A stretch of 64,000 nucleotides of DNA from Quadrisphaera sp. RL12-1S (GTDB taxonomy: Bacteria; Actinomycetota; Actinomycetes; Actinomycetales; Quadrisphaeraceae), in NCBI RefSeq assembly GCF_014270065.1, contig NZ_JACNME010000006.1:209237-273236 (forward strand). Reading direction: 5' to 3'. This document shows, in pieces, positions 1-8,333 of this stretch. The first letter of the stretch is position 1. Each line of letters starts with the position of its first letter. The notes under the pieces were generated by a model, which saw nothing but the letters and a program-made list of their open reading frames with translations, ran no database searches and had not been told where the DNA came from. The position numbers and the translations under genes were made by a program.

Positions 1-2
1 GC

Positions 3-257
3 GGCATCGACGCGCTGCTCGACGAGGCCGGGGTCGGTGTCGTCATGGACCTCGACGCCGGCACGGCCGCCTTCCGCGTGCGCACCCCGGCGGGGGCCAC
101 CCCGTCCTGCGGGCGGGCCGCGCTGCTGGCCACGTGCGTGGTGCTCCTGCACCTGCGCCTCACGCAGCCGCTGGCGCTGGCGGCGCTGGTCACCGAGGGC
201 GGCTCGTGGCTGCCGGTGTGGCGCGCGGCCCGCGACCTGTGGACCGTCGGCGGCTGA
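3..257 (+). CDS. Hypothetical protein, C-terminal fragment
   Basis: The reading frame is open from the left edge to a TGA, so only the last 84 or so residues are present and the start lies outside the window. The visible part has an Ala/Leu-rich stretch (AALLATCVVLLHLRL) and ends in WRAARDLWTVGG. No family is recognised. It converges on the PrsW-like gene, with 24 bases between the stop codons. Seen: an open frame with actinobacterial third-position GC bias. Function unknown. Confidence 0.55.
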   Translation, partial: GIDALLDEAGVGVVMDLDAGTAAFRVRTPAGATPSCGRAALLATCVVLLHLRLTQPLALAALVTEGGSWLPVWRAARDLWTVGG

Positions 258-281
258 CGCCGCCCGGCTCGTCCGGGGTCC

Positions 282-1448
282 TCACCCTCCGGCGGGCACG
301 AACGACCGGCGCAGCCGCCACATCGACTGAAGGCCCGCCAGCTCGGCCTGCTCGGACCCGGCGGGCGCCGTCCCCCGCTCCATGCGGTCCCGCAGGAACG
401 CCACGTCGCTGGCCAGCTCCTGGAAGTCGCGCATGGCGCCCCTGGCCTGCGGGCCGAGGGCCCGCCCGGCCCAGTCGCGCGCCCGGGCGCGCTCGGACAG
501 GGAGGCGAGCATCCGTGCCTCCGCGGGCGTGATCCATCCGGCCTGCGCGTAGCCCGCCAGGTGGCGGCGCAGCACGCGGCCCTCGCGGCTGCGCGCCACC
601 ACGGCCACCGCCACGGCGGCCGCGAAGATCGGCACCTGCAGCGCCACGTAGGTGCCGACGAACCCCTGCAGGCCCTGGGAGGCCGTGAGGTTCCACAGCG
701 CGTGCAGCGCCACGGCCACGCACCAGCCCAGCAGCGGTGCGAGGACCCGCACCGCCGGGTTGCGGTGTGAGGCCGCCACGCCGATCCCCACGCCGATGGC
801 GGAGGTGAACAGCGGGTGCGCGAAGGGGCTGAACAGGCACCGCACCACGAAGGTCACCGCGGTGACGCTGCCGCCGTCCTCGGCGAAGCTGCGGCCCAGG
901 TAGAGCACGTTCTCCACGAAGGCGAAGCCCACGCCGGCCAGCGCGGCGTAGACGATGCCGTCCACCACGCCGTCGAACTCCCGCCGCCGGAACAGCCACA
1001 GCAGCAGCACCGCCAGGCCCTTGGTGGTCTCCTCCACGAACGGCGCCACGAGCACCGCGGCCGAGTCCGGGTTCCCCCCGGCGGAGCGGATGAGCTCCAT
1101 CGAGGAGGTGTTGAGCACCAGGGAGACGAAGGTCGCCACGAACGCGCCCCACGCGAAGGCGAACACCAGCTGCCCGGGCGGCTCGTGCTCGTAGCGGTCC
1201 AGCCAGAGGATCGCCGCCACCACCGGCACCACGGGCAGCACCGCCAGCAGGGTCCCCACGCCGAACCCGGTGATGCCGGTGTCGGTGGCCACGAGCAGCA
1301 CCGTGAGCAGACCGCACCCGGCGATGACCACCACCAGCGCGATCCGCACGAGCACCCGGCCGATCCCGGTGCGGCGCGCGCGGCGCGGGGGCAGGTGCAG
1401 GTGCGGCTCGCCCTCACCGCGGAGGACGACGGCGGGGGCTGGCTCCAC
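282..1448 (-). CDS. PrsW-family intramembrane metalloprotease
   Basis: Predicted polytopic membrane protein of 388 residues, related to PrsW, the site-1 protease that cuts anti-sigma factors in Bacillus. The family's glutamate pair is visible in FVEETTKG (E139, E140), followed by a membrane-embedded FAFVEN segment and a conserved histidine in LHALWN. About eight hydrophobic segments span residues 25-290, and a charged cytoplasmic tail of about 90 residues follows. The start is uncertain: GTG at 1448 is the first plausible one, and the much longer open frame upstream is only antisense to orn. It is divergent from orn, with about 125 bases between them. No anti-sigma partner is visible nearby, so the substrate is unknown. 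Confidence 0.8.
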   Translation of the reverse strand: MEPAPAVVLRGEGEPHLHLPPRRARRTGIGRVLVRIALVVVIAGCGLLTVLLVATDTGITGFGVGTLLAVLPVVPVVAAILWLDRYEHEPPGQLVFAFAWGAFVATFVSLVLNTSSMELIRSAGGNPDSAAVLVAPFVEETTKGLAVLLLWLFRRREFDGVVDGIVYAALAGVGFAFVENVLYLGRSFAEDGGSVTAVTFVVRCLFSPFAHPLFTSAIGVGIGVAASHRNPAVRVLAPLLGWCVAVALHALWNLTASQGLQGFVGTYVALQVPIFAAAVAVAVVARSREGRVLRRHLAGYAQAGWITPAEARMLASLSERARARDWAGRALGPQARGAMRDFQELASDVAFLRDRMERGTAPAGSEQAELAGLQSMWRLRRSFVPAGG

Positions 1449-1574
1449 GACCGGCCACGCTAGCCGGGAGCGGCTCCCGGAGCGCTGCGACGGGCCGCGC
1501 TCGTCGTCCTCGGCTCCCCCGGGACGCGCCGCGCGTCGGCGCCGCCCGCAGCGGTCACTACAGTGACGCCGGTG

Positions 1575-2180
1575 GTGAGCCCCTCGGCCGAGCGCATCGT
1601 CTGGATCGACTGCGAGATGACAGGTCTCGACCTCGGCGTCGACGCCCTGGTCGAGGTCGCCGTCCTCGTCACCGACTCCGAGCTGGAGGTCCTCGACGAG
1701 GGGATCGACGTCGTCATCAAGCCCTCGGACGAGGCGCTGGCGCAGATGCGCGACGTGGTGCGCGACATGCACACCACGTCGGGCCTGCTGGACGAGCTCG
1801 CCGACGGCGTGACGCTGGAGGAGGCCCGCCGCCTCGTCCTGGAGTACGTCCGCCGCTTCGTGCCGGAGGCCCGCAAGGCGCCGCTGGCCGGCAACTCCAT
1901 CGGCACCGACCGGGGCTTCCTGGCCCGCGACATGCCCGAGCTCGACGAGCACCTGCACTACCGGATGATCGACGTCAGCTCGATCAAGGAGCTGGCGCGG
2001 CGCTGGTACCCCCGCGCCTACTTCGCCGCCCCCGCCAAGAACGGCGGCCACCGGGCGCTCGCGGACATCCGCGAGTCGATCACCGAGCTGAAGTACTACC
2101 GGGCGGCCGTCTTCGTGCCCGACCCGGGCCCGGACTCGGCGACGGCGAAGGCCGCCGCGGAGCGCGTCACCCGCGGCTGA
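1575..2180 (+). CDS. orn: Oligoribonuclease
   Basis: A 3'-5' exoribonuclease that degrades the 2-5 nt RNAs left by other RNases and also pGpG from cyclic-di-GMP turnover. It is a DEDDh exonuclease of about 201 residues: the first Asp/Glu pair is in WIDCEMTG (D12, E14), the second Asp is in [10 protein letters not shown], and the His-Asp pair is in GGHRALADI. In-frame GTG codons at 1563 and 1572 are alternative starts; 1575 gives the usual short N-terminus. The stop codon lies in a small inverted repeat shared with the convergent small gene. The presence of a GGDEF-EAL protein elsewhere in the window makes a role in c-di-GMP turnover plausible. Confidence 0.95.
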   Translation: MSPSAERIVWIDCEMTGLDLGVDALVEVAVLVTDSELEVLDEGIDVVIKPSDEALAQMRDVVRDMHTTSGLLDELADGVTLEEARRLVLEYVRRFVPEARKAPLAGNSIGTDRGFLARDMPELDEHLHYRMIDVSSIKELARRWYPRAYFAAPAKNGGHRALADIRESITELKYYRAAVFVPDPGPDSATAKAAAERVTRG

Positions 2181-2200
2181 GCCGCGCGCTCCTCAGGAGC
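2171..2200. terminator. Two small overlapping hairpins between convergent genes
   Basis: CGCGGCT-G-AGCCGCG (2172-2186) overlaps the orn stop, and GCTCCT-C-AGGAGC (2188-2200) overlaps the stop of the facing small gene. Both are perfect inverted repeats with 1-base centres, so the loops must open a few pairs. They could act as a shared bidirectional terminator; no T-run follows on either side. Confidence 0.35.
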
Positions 2201-2354
2201 GGTCGAGCCAGGAGCCCTCGCCCTGCCAGCGCTCGTCGGCGAGGATCTCCTCGGAGTCCGGGCCGTCGGGCAGCGACAGGTCCACGAGGAGCGAGAGCGG
2301 GACACCGCGCTTGAGCAGGTCCATCACGCTCGAGTCGGGCGTGTGCTCGACCAC
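2193..2354 (-). CDS. Small conserved actinobacterial protein (about 53 aa)
   Basis: Small acidic protein ending DSEEILADERWQGEGSWLDRS with the core DLLKRGVPLSLLVDLSLPDG. I recall similar small proteins (a 'DLLKRGVPLTLLLDL' core followed by an acidic tail) in other actinobacteria, but no function is assigned to them. The start is either GTG 2354 or ATG 2324 (43 residues). It lies directly downstream of tRNA-His and faces orn. The longer open frame upstream reads through the tRNA and is not credible. Confidence 0.55.
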   Translation of the reverse strand: MVEHTPDSSVMDLLKRGVPLSLLVDLSLPDGPDSEEILADERWQGEGSWLDRS

Positions 2355-2541
2355 GAGGTCCGTCCCTGGCTGCTGCTGCACTTCCTGCTCCCCTCGAAGT
2401 CCGCGTCCGTGCGGTGCGTCTCCTTCACGGGGGTCATCGGCAGTCCTGGTCTTGACCTTGGAGGGCACCACCCGCTCGGCGGAGGGAGCCCGTCGTCGAC
2501 CTGACCGGCTGCGGACGCAGAGGCGACTCCGAGCGGACGCA

Positions 2542-2573
2542 GAACAGGCCCGGGCGGGGGCCCGGGCCTGTTC
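2542..2573 (-). terminator. Terminator hairpin after tRNA-His
   Basis: A perfect 13-bp stem, GAACAGGCCCGGG against CCCGGGCCTGTTC, with a 6-base loop, placed 2 bases past the encoded CCA of tRNA-His in its direction of transcription. No clear T-run follows, as is usual in high-GC actinobacteria. Confidence 0.8.
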
Positions 2574-2575
2574 GG

Positions 2576-2652
2576 TGGGGTGAGCGACGGGACTTGAACC
2601 CGCGACATCCGCGACCACAACGCGGCGCTCTACCAGCTGAGCTACGCCCACC
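2576..2652 (-). tRNA. tRNA-His (GTG)
   Basis: Cloverleaf read on the minus strand: the anticodon stem CCGCG/CGCGG encloses loop TTGTGGT with anticodon GTG. The T-arm contains GGTTCAAGTCC. An extra G at -1 opposite C73 is encoded, the hallmark of tRNA-His, and the 3' CCA is encoded. Confidence 0.96.
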
Positions 2653-2684
2653 ATCTCGCCGCGCGAGCGCGGCTGAGGAGGATC

Positions 2685-3353
2685 CTACAGGTTCGCGCCG
2701 GCGAGCTCGCGCGCGAGGGCCGCGGCCTGCTCGTGGGCGGCGGCGCGGTCGGCCTTCGCGCGCTCCGCGCCGTCGGCGAGCGCCTCGACCTGCTCGGACA
2801 GCGTGGCGCTGGTGGTGATGACGCGGACGTCCATGCCCAGGGCGTCCCCCAGCACGATGCGCAGCGGCGGCACCGCGTGGTCCCAGTCGGCGGTGGGTGT
2901 GCCCGGGTCGTACGTGCCGCCGCGGCTGGTGACGACGACGGCGGTGCGCCCGGCGAGCGGCTGCGCCTCGTGCCCGGGGAACGGCGTGGTGGTGCCCGGC
3001 ACGTGGACGTTGTCCAGCCACACCTTGAGCGTGGAGGGCAGCGAGTAGTTGTAGAGGGGCGCGCCGACGAGCAGCACGTCGGCCGCGAGGAGCTCGTCCA
3101 GCAGCCGCGCCTGCAGGGCCTCGGCCTCGGGGTCGGGGCTGGCGCCCTCGGGCCGCAGGCCGGGTGCCCAGTGCAGGTCGGGGTCGAGCAGGTGCGGCAG
3201 CGGCTCGGCCACGAGGTCGCGGTGCGTCACGGTGTTCTGCGGGCCCGCCTCCTGCCAGGCGGCGGCGAAGGTCGCGGTGATCTCGCGCGAGCGCGACGCG
3301 CCCGGACCGGAGTCGGGGCCGATGGAGGAGTCGAGGTGCAGCAGGTGCGGCAT
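2685..3353 (-). CDS. azoR: FMN-dependent NADH-azoreductase
   Basis: Flavodoxin-fold quinone/azo reductase of 222 residues that transfers electrons from NADH through FMN in two-electron steps, protecting against quinones. The N-terminus MPHLLHLDSS with a following SRS motif forms the phosphate-binding loop. The central GAPLYNYSLPSTLKVWLDNV matches the AzoR signature, and SRGGTYDPG follows. ATG 3353 is preferred over an upstream TTG because the family starts with this strand. It is a single gene between tRNA-His and pabC. Confidence 0.88.
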   Translation of the reverse strand: MPHLLHLDSSIGPDSGPGASRSREITATFAAAWQEAGPQNTVTHRDLVAEPLPHLLDPDLHWAPGLRPEGASPDPEAEALQARLLDELLAADVLLVGAPLYNYSLPSTLKVWLDNVHVPGTTTPFPGHEAQPLAGRTAVVVTSRGGTYDPGTPTADWDHAVPPLRIVLGDALGMDVRVITTSATLSEQVEALADGAERAKADRAAAHEQAAALARELAGANL

Positions 3354-3409
3354 CTGCCCATCCAACCCGGTGCGCCTGCGCGCCCGTCCTCGAGGGTGGT
3401 CGGCCGGTG

Positions 3410-4315
3410 TCAGAAGCCGGCGAGCTCCTGCAGCTCGGCCGTGAGCGCGGCGGCGTCGTCGTGCTGGCTGACGGCCTCACCGTCGAGCCGCACCACGCGC
3501 ACGGGACCGCGCACGGCGCTCGTGAGCAGCACCACCCGGGCCACGCGCAGGTCCGCGAGGGTGCCGGTGGTCTCCTCAGCGCGCCACCCCGCGCTCCGGG
3601 CGCGGTCGAAGAGCAGGTGCTGGGTGGTGCTGCTGAGGATGCCGTTGTCCCCCTGCGCCACCGTGCGCAGCACGCCCGGCTCGGGCACCCACAGCACCGA
3701 GGCGGTCGGTGCCTCGAGCAGGGACCCGTCGGCGGCGGTGAACAGGGCGTCGTCGGCGCCGCGCCGGGCCGCCTCCCGCTGGGCGGCGGTGTGGATCGCG
3801 TAGGAGAGGGTCTTGACCCCGCCGAGCAGCCACGGGGCACCGGCGAACGCGTCGGCGGCGTAGCCGCGCGTCATCGACGCCACGGAGATCCCCGCGCTCC
3901 GGGCCCGCAGCGAGGCGGCGTCCATCGCGCTCACGGTCACCAGCACCGTCGGCTGCGGCTCGTCGCCGGCGGACACCGGGCGCCCCCGCGTCATCGACAG
4001 CTTCACCGCGGCTTCGCCGGCCCGCGGAGCGCTGGCCGCCCACTCCTGCGCCGCGAGGTCGAGCAGGCGCGCCCACGGCGCGGGGTCGTCGGGAAGGTCC
4101 AGGGAGCGGGCCGAGCGCTGCATCCGCGCGAGGTGCGCCTCGAGGTGGGGGACGACGACCCCGCCGTCGGCGTCCCGGACGAGGCGCAGGCCTTCGAAGC
4201 AGCCGTCACCGCGGGTGAGGCCGAGGTCGTCGGCGGCCACGACGGGCTCGTCGACCCCGACGACGGCGGGCGCGCGACCCTCGGAGGAGACGGCGACGAC
4301 GAGCAGCGCAGGCAC
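3410..4315 (-). CDS. pabC: Aminotransferase class IV, aminodeoxychorismate lyase-like
   Basis: PLP enzyme of the fold-type IV family. PabC members release pyruvate from aminodeoxychorismate to give p-aminobenzoate for folate; branched-chain and D-amino-acid aminotransferases share the fold. At 301 residues it has the usual length. The N-terminal LGLTRGDGCFEGLR motif and the lysine in GGVKTLSYA (PLP Schiff base) are visible, as is EAPTASVLWV for cofactor phosphate binding. Start GTG 4315 was chosen because the longer frame to 4393 would be translated from a repeat palindrome. No other folate gene is adjacent, so the exact substrate is inferred. Confidence 0.8.
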   Translation of the reverse strand: MPALLVVAVSSEGRAPAVVGVDEPVVAADDLGLTRGDGCFEGLRLVRDADGGVVVPHLEAHLARMQRSARSLDLPDDPAPWARLLDLAAQEWAASAPRAGEAAVKLSMTRGRPVSAGDEPQPTVLVTVSAMDAASLRARSAGISVASMTRGYAADAFAGAPWLLGGVKTLSYAIHTAAQREAARRGADDALFTAADGSLLEAPTASVLWVPEPGVLRTVAQGDNGILSSTTQHLLFDRARSAGWRAEETTGTLADLRVARVVLLTSAVRGPVRVVRLDGEAVSQHDDAAALTAELQELAGF

Positions 4316-4370
4316 GGTCGAGCACGCTACGCGGCACCCCTGCGCGGGCACCGCCACCCCCGCTCCCTCC

Positions 4371-4393
4371 GTGATCATGGGCGTTGTGCGCAC
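4371..4393. repeat. GATCATGG-family repeat, single half-element
   Basis: A direct copy of the left arm of the next hairpin: GTGATCATGGGCGTTGTGCGCAC. It differs from the hairpin arm at 4402-4424 by one base (C for A at position 12). It sits 8 bases before that hairpin, upstream of pabC. Confidence 0.85.
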
Positions 4394-4400
4394 GACCCCT

Positions 4401-4451
4401 CGTGATCATGGGAGTTGTGCGCACCTGCTGCGCACAACTCCCATGATCACG
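4401..4451. repeat. GATCATGG-family hairpin (23-bp perfect stem)
   Basis: Arms 4401-4423 and 4429-4451 are perfectly complementary, with loop CCTGC. The outer 11 bases, CGTGATCATGG, are shared with the hairpins at 14.5 and 56.7 kb, while the inner part (GAGTTGTGCGCA) is locus-specific. The TGA stop of the response regulator gene (4447-4449) lies inside the right arm. It could serve as a transcription terminator between the divergently organised units; its true role is unknown. Confidence 0.92.
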
Positions 4452-5184
4452 GGGAGGGGGTGGGGTCGTCGGGGGTGACGACGCCGGCGCGGTAGGCCCA
4501 CACCACCACCTGCACCCGGTCCCGCAGCCCCAGCTTGGCCAGCAGCCGGCCCACGTGCCCCTTGACCGTCGGCTCCGACAGCACCAGCCGCTCGGCGACC
4601 TCGGCGTTGGACAGCCCGCGCGCCACGAGCACCAGCACGTCGCGCTCGCGCGGCGTGAGCTGCGCCAGCTGGGCCTGCTCCGGCCTCACCGCCGCCTCGG
4701 CACCCGCCGGCCCGGCTCCGGGCAGCCGCTCCTCGGCGAGGAGCAGCAGGTGCCGGGTCAGCCGCGGGGTGAGGACGGCGTCCCCGGCGGCCACGGCGTG
4801 CAGCGCCCTGACCAGCTCGTCGGGCTGGGCGTCCTTGAGCAGGAAGCCGCTGGCCCCGGCGCGCAGCGCGGCGAAGGCCAGCTCGTCGAGGTCGAACGTG
4901 GTGAGCACCAGCACGCGCGCCGCCGACCCGGACGCCACGATCCGCCGGGTCGCCTCGATGCCGTCGACCCCGGGCATCCGCACGTCCATGAGCACCACGT
5001 CCGGCTGCAGCGCGGCCACCATCCGCACGGCGGTGGCGCCGTCCCCGGCCTCCCCCACCACCTCCAGCGCCGGCGCGGACCCGTCCGCGGGACCCGTCGA
5101 CTCCAGCAGCATGCGGAACCCGAGCCGGACCAGCGCCTGGTCGTCCACCAGCAGCACGCGCAGCGCGCGCTCCCCCTCGCTCAC
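4447..5184 (-). CDS. NarL/FixJ-type response regulator
   Basis: Two-component response regulator of 245 residues. The receiver domain (about 8-130) has the acidic pair D14-D15, phospho-acceptor D67 in VVLMDVRMPG, the Thr of LVLTTFD and the Lys of FLLKDA. The LuxR-type HTH (about 175-240) has LTPRERDVLVLVARGLSN and VKGHVGRLL. GTG 5184 overlaps the stop of the upstream histidine kinase by 4 bases, so the pair is translationally coupled. The ABC exporter genes next upstream are the likely target. The stop codon is supplied by the palindromic repeat. Confidence 0.93.
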   Translation of the reverse strand: MSEGERALRVLLVDDQALVRLGFRMLLESTGPADGSAPALEVVGEAGDGATAVRMVAALQPDVVLMDVRMPGVDGIEATRRIVASGSAARVLVLTTFDLDELAFAALRAGASGFLLKDAQPDELVRALHAVAAGDAVLTPRLTRHLLLLAEERLPGAGPAGAEAAVRPEQAQLAQLTPRERDVLVLVARGLSNAEVAERLVLSEPTVKGHVGRLLAKLGLRDRVQVVVWAYRAGVVTPDDPTPSP

Positions 5185-6374
5185 GGGGCACCACCCTGCA
5201 CCGGCCCCAGCGGCTGCACGGGCAGCACCGCCCTGACGCGCCAGCCGCCGCCCGTGCGCGCCCCGGCGGAGAAAGAGCCGCCGAAGGCCTCGGCCCGCTC
5301 GCGCATGCCGGGCAGCCCCCTGCCCCGGCCGGTCGCGCGGGCGCCCGCCGGCTCCCGGGCGCCGGGGGGCACGCCGACGCCCACGCCGTCGTCGTCGACC
5401 AGCACCTCCACGGCCTGGCCGTCGCAGCTGACCTGCACCTCGGCGCGCACGCCCAGACCGGCGTGGTCGAGCACGTTGGTGAGCGCACCGGTGACGATGC
5501 GGTGCACGGCCAGGCGCGTGGCGCGGCTCCAGCCCTCCTGCGGGCCGGTGCGGGTCAGCCGGACCGGCACGCCCGCGGCGCGCACGGCCGCCACCACGGC
5601 GTCGAGGCCGTCGTCGTCCTCCTCCCCGGCGGGCAGGGGCGCCCGGTCGGCCCGGTCCGCGGCGTCACCGGCGTCGCGGCCCGGCTGCTCCAGCACCCCG
5701 AGGAGCCGGCGCATCTCGGCGAGGGCCTGGCGGGAGGTGGCGGTCATGGCCTCCAGGGCGCGGGCGTCGGGCGGGGCGGCGGGGTCGCGGCGGGCGCGGG
5801 CCGCCATCCCGTCCCCGAGGCGCACCACCACGGTGAGGGCGTGCGCGACGACGTCGTGCAGCTCGTGGGCGATCCGCGCGCGCTCGGCGGCCACGGCGAT
5901 CTGGGCTCGCTGGTCGCGCTCGGCCTGCAGCCGGTCGGCGCGCTCCCGCAGCAGCCGCACCTGCTCGCGGCGCGCCCGGACCGTGGTGCCCAGCAGCACC
6001 GCCGCCGCGAGCATCGGCCCCACCACCACCGGAGCCGCCCACACCGATGTCGGGGGCTCCCCGCGGCCCCGGGCCAGCGCGTCCGTGGCGGCCAGCACCA
6101 GCAGGACGACGACGGCGGCCGCCACGCCCACCCGGAGCTGCGCACCGCGGCGCTCCACGGCCAGGGACACCAGGCCCACGAGCACCAGCACCGCGGGGAA
6201 CGCCGGGCGGCCCCCCAGCAGCGCCCACGCCGGCGCCGCCAGGGCGCACGTGACCAGCAGCGCCGCCAGCGGCGCCCGGCGGTGCCACCACAGCGGCAGC
6301 GCCACGAGCAGGGCCACGGGCGCGGCGTGGGGACCGGCGCTGAGGTAGGCGTCGGGCACCAGCGGCAGCAGCAC
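5181..6374 (-). CDS. Sensor histidine kinase (HisKA_3 class)
   Basis: Membrane sensor kinase pairing with the NarL-type regulator. The N-terminal half holds four or five hydrophobic segments, then a coiled region, then the phospho-acceptor block ERARIAHELHDVVAHALT and an ATPase domain with VDDDGVGVG and GRGLPGMRERAEAFGG. Family-like sequence begins earlier (HTRLRDAFAAHPRLRD, near 6430), but between 6374 and the preceding stop there is no in-frame ATG, GTG or TTG. GTG 6374 is therefore a minimal start; a CTG start near 6460, or a sequencing error, is possible. A very long extension overlapping the permease gene is rejected. Confidence 0.85.
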   Translation of the reverse strand: MLLPLVPDAYLSAGPHAAPVALLVALPLWWHRRAPLAALLVTCALAAPAWALLGGRPAFPAVLVLVGLVSLAVERRGAQLRVGVAAAVVVLLVLAATDALARGRGEPPTSVWAAPVVVGPMLAAAVLLGTTVRARREQVRLLRERADRLQAERDQRAQIAVAAERARIAHELHDVVAHALTVVVRLGDGMAARARRDPAAPPDARALEAMTATSRQALAEMRRLLGVLEQPGRDAGDAADRADRAPLPAGEEDDDGLDAVVAAVRAAGVPVRLTRTGPQEGWSRATRLAVHRIVTGALTNVLDHAGLGVRAEVQVSCDGQAVEVLVDDDGVGVGVPPGAREPAGARATGRGRGLPGMRERAEAFGGSFSAGARTGGGWRVRAVLPVQPLGPVQGGAP

Positions 6375-6466
6375 CAGCGCCGCCCACCCCGCGTCGCGCA
6401 GACGGGGGTGGGCGGCGAAGGCGTCCCGCAGCCGGGTGTGCAGGTGGTCGCCGGACAGCTGGGGCC

Positions 6467-7345
6467 TCAGGCGTCCCGGCGCTGCAGCGCCACGGCGCCC
6501 AGCACCACCGGCACCACGGCCCAGCCGAGCAGCGTCAGCCACGCGGCGACGTCGGAGAGCACGCCGGTGCCGGTGGTCGACTGCAGCGAGGCCGCGGCCA
6601 CGTTCGGGAGGCGGTGGGCGATGGCCTGCACCCAGTCCCAGGTCACCAGCTGCAGCAGCGGCGGGGCCACGAAGACCACCGCCACGAGGAACGTGATGGC
6701 GCCCGCGGTGGCCCGCAGCAGCAGCCCCAGGCCCAGCCCGAACAGCGCCACCGCCACGAGGTAGGCGCAGTTGCCGAGCGCAGCGAACACCGTGTCGCTG
6801 GAGGTCCAGTCGATGGTGGCCTTGTCGCCGATGACCACCTGGGCGATCCACAGGGCGCCCGCGGAGAGCACCAGGGTGAACGGCACGAGCACCGCCAGCA
6901 GCACCGACGCCTTGGCCACCACCAGCGGCCAGCGGCGCGGCAGCGCCATGAGGCTGGACGAGATCGAGCCTGTGGCGTACTCCCCCGAGGCGACCAGCGC
7001 GCCGAGCACCCCGAGCACGAGGGCGGAGAAGCCCGTCCCGCCGAGCGCGGCGGCCACGGGGTCGGCCAGGCCGTTGACCCCGGGCCCACCGCGCGGCTGG
7101 GGGTCACTGGGGTTGGAGATGACCGCGGCGATGAGCGCCGCGAAGCCGATGGCCAGCGCCAGGGCGATGAGCAGGGTCCACCACGTCGAGCGCAGCGACC
7201 GCAGCTTGGTCCACTCGGCCAGCACGGCGCGCGGCAGCGTCGCGCCGGAGGGGGTGGAGCTGCCGTCCGCCAGGTGGCGCTGGTGCTCGCGCGGAGCGGG
7301 AACGCTGCGCTGCGCGCTCGTCGTCGTCCTGCTGTCGGTGCTCAT
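6467..7345 (-). CDS. ABC-2 type transporter permease
   Basis: Membrane subunit (292 residues) of an ABC exporter with the ATPase encoded just upstream; starts and stops overlap by 4 bases. A hydrophilic N-terminus of about 40 residues is followed by EWTKLRSLRSTWW, typical of ABC-2 permeases, and about six membrane segments. The order ATPase-permease-kinase-regulator resembles cell-envelope or peptide-antibiotic stress modules, so a role in resistance to membrane-active compounds is plausible. The substrate cannot be told from sequence. Confidence 0.88.
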   Translation of the reverse strand: MSTDSRTTTSAQRSVPAPREHQRHLADGSSTPSGATLPRAVLAEWTKLRSLRSTWWTLLIALALAIGFAALIAAVISNPSDPQPRGGPGVNGLADPVAAALGGTGFSALVLGVLGALVASGEYATGSISSSLMALPRRWPLVVAKASVLLAVLVPFTLVLSAGALWIAQVVIGDKATIDWTSSDTVFAALGNCAYLVAVALFGLGLGLLLRATAGAITFLVAVVFVAPPLLQLVTWDWVQAIAHRLPNVAAASLQSTTGTGVLSDVAAWLTLLGWAVVPVVLGAVALQRRDA

Positions 7346-8286
7346 GCCGCCACCTCCTGCTGCTGGTCGTCACGCTGGGTCTCGTCGTCGGTGGTGTACT
7401 CGCGGGAGTCGCGGGTGAGGGCCATGTAGACCTGCTCCAGCGAGGCGCGCTCGGTGTGGAGCTCGTGCAGGACGATGCCGCGCTCGGCGGCGACCTCGCC
7501 GATGCGCTCGGCGGTGGTGCCGGTGACGGACAGCTCCCCCACCTCGACGTCGGTGACGCTGGCGCCGGTGCTGACCAGCAGGCGGCCCAGCTCGCCGGCC
7601 TGCGGCGAGCGGACCACCACGGGGCGGTCGGTGGCGGAGGCGATGAGGTCCTCGACGGTGGTGTCGGCCAGCAGCCGGCCACGGCCCACGATGACGAGGC
7701 GCTCGGCGGTCAGCGCCATCTCGCTCATGAGGTGGGAGCTGACGAAGACGGTGCGGCCCTCGGCGGCCAGGCCGCGCAGCAGCGTCCGGATCCACAGCAC
7801 GCCGTCGGGGTCGAGGCCGTTGACGGGCTCGTCGAGGATGATCGTGGCCGGGTCGCCCAGCAGCGCCGAGGCGATGCCGAGGCGCTGGCCCATGCCGAGG
7901 GAGAAGCCACCGGCGCGCTTGCGGGCGACGTCGTGCAGCCCCACCAGGTCGATGACCTCGGCGACCCGCTTGCGGCCGATGCCCTGGCTCTGCGCGAGGG
8001 CGAGCAGGTGGTCGTGGGCGCTGCGGCCCTTGTGCACGGCCTTGGCCTCGAGCAGCGTGCCGACCTCGGCGAGCGGCGTGCGGTGCTCCACGTAGGGCTT
8101 GCCGCCCACGGTGACGCTGCCGCTGGTGGGGCGGTCCAGGCCGACCACCATCCGCATGGTGGTGGACTTGCCGGCGCCGTTGGGGCCGAGGAAGCCGGTG
8201 ACGTGGCCGGGGGTGACGGTGAAGCTGAGGTCGTTGACGGCGGTCTTGGCGCCGTAGCGCTTGACGAGGTTCCGGGCTTCGATCAC
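7342..8286 (-). CDS. ABC transporter ATP-binding protein
   Basis: Nucleotide-binding subunit of 314 residues. Walker A is GPNGAGKST (34-42), the signature is FSLGMGQRL, Walker B is TIILDEPVNGLD, and the H-loop is VSSHLMSE. The C-terminal 90 residues form the extension common in DrrA/BcrA-type exporters. GTG 8286 gives the canonical VIEARNLVKRYG start; the longer frame adds an Arg/Pro-rich tail read from the promoter region. It is the first gene of the four-gene ABC/two-component operon. Confidence 0.92.
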   Translation of the reverse strand: MIEARNLVKRYGAKTAVNDLSFTVTPGHVTGFLGPNGAGKSTTMRMVVGLDRPTSGSVTVGGKPYVEHRTPLAEVGTLLEAKAVHKGRSAHDHLLALAQSQGIGRKRVAEVIDLVGLHDVARKRAGGFSLGMGQRLGIASALLGDPATIILDEPVNGLDPDGVLWIRTLLRGLAAEGRTVFVSSHLMSEMALTAERLVIVGRGRLLADTTVEDLIASATDRPVVVRSPQAGELGRLLVSTGASVTDVEVGELSVTGTTAERIGEVAAERGIVLHELHTERASLEQVYMALTRDSREYTTDDETQRDDQQQEVAA

Positions 8287-8333
8287 AGCGTCGACGCTAG
8301 GCGCGCGGGGCCGCCGGCGCGCCCTCCGCAAGT

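Noticed and set aside
2193..2654. 153-codon protein reading through tRNA-His
   Set aside because: The N-terminal part (GVAQLVERRVVVADVAGSSPVA) is the translated tRNA, a common false gene; only the short C-terminal frame is kept.
4315..4393. N-terminal extension of PabC starting MRTTPMIT
   Set aside because: These codons come from the palindromic half-element; the family N-terminus begins at GTG 4315.
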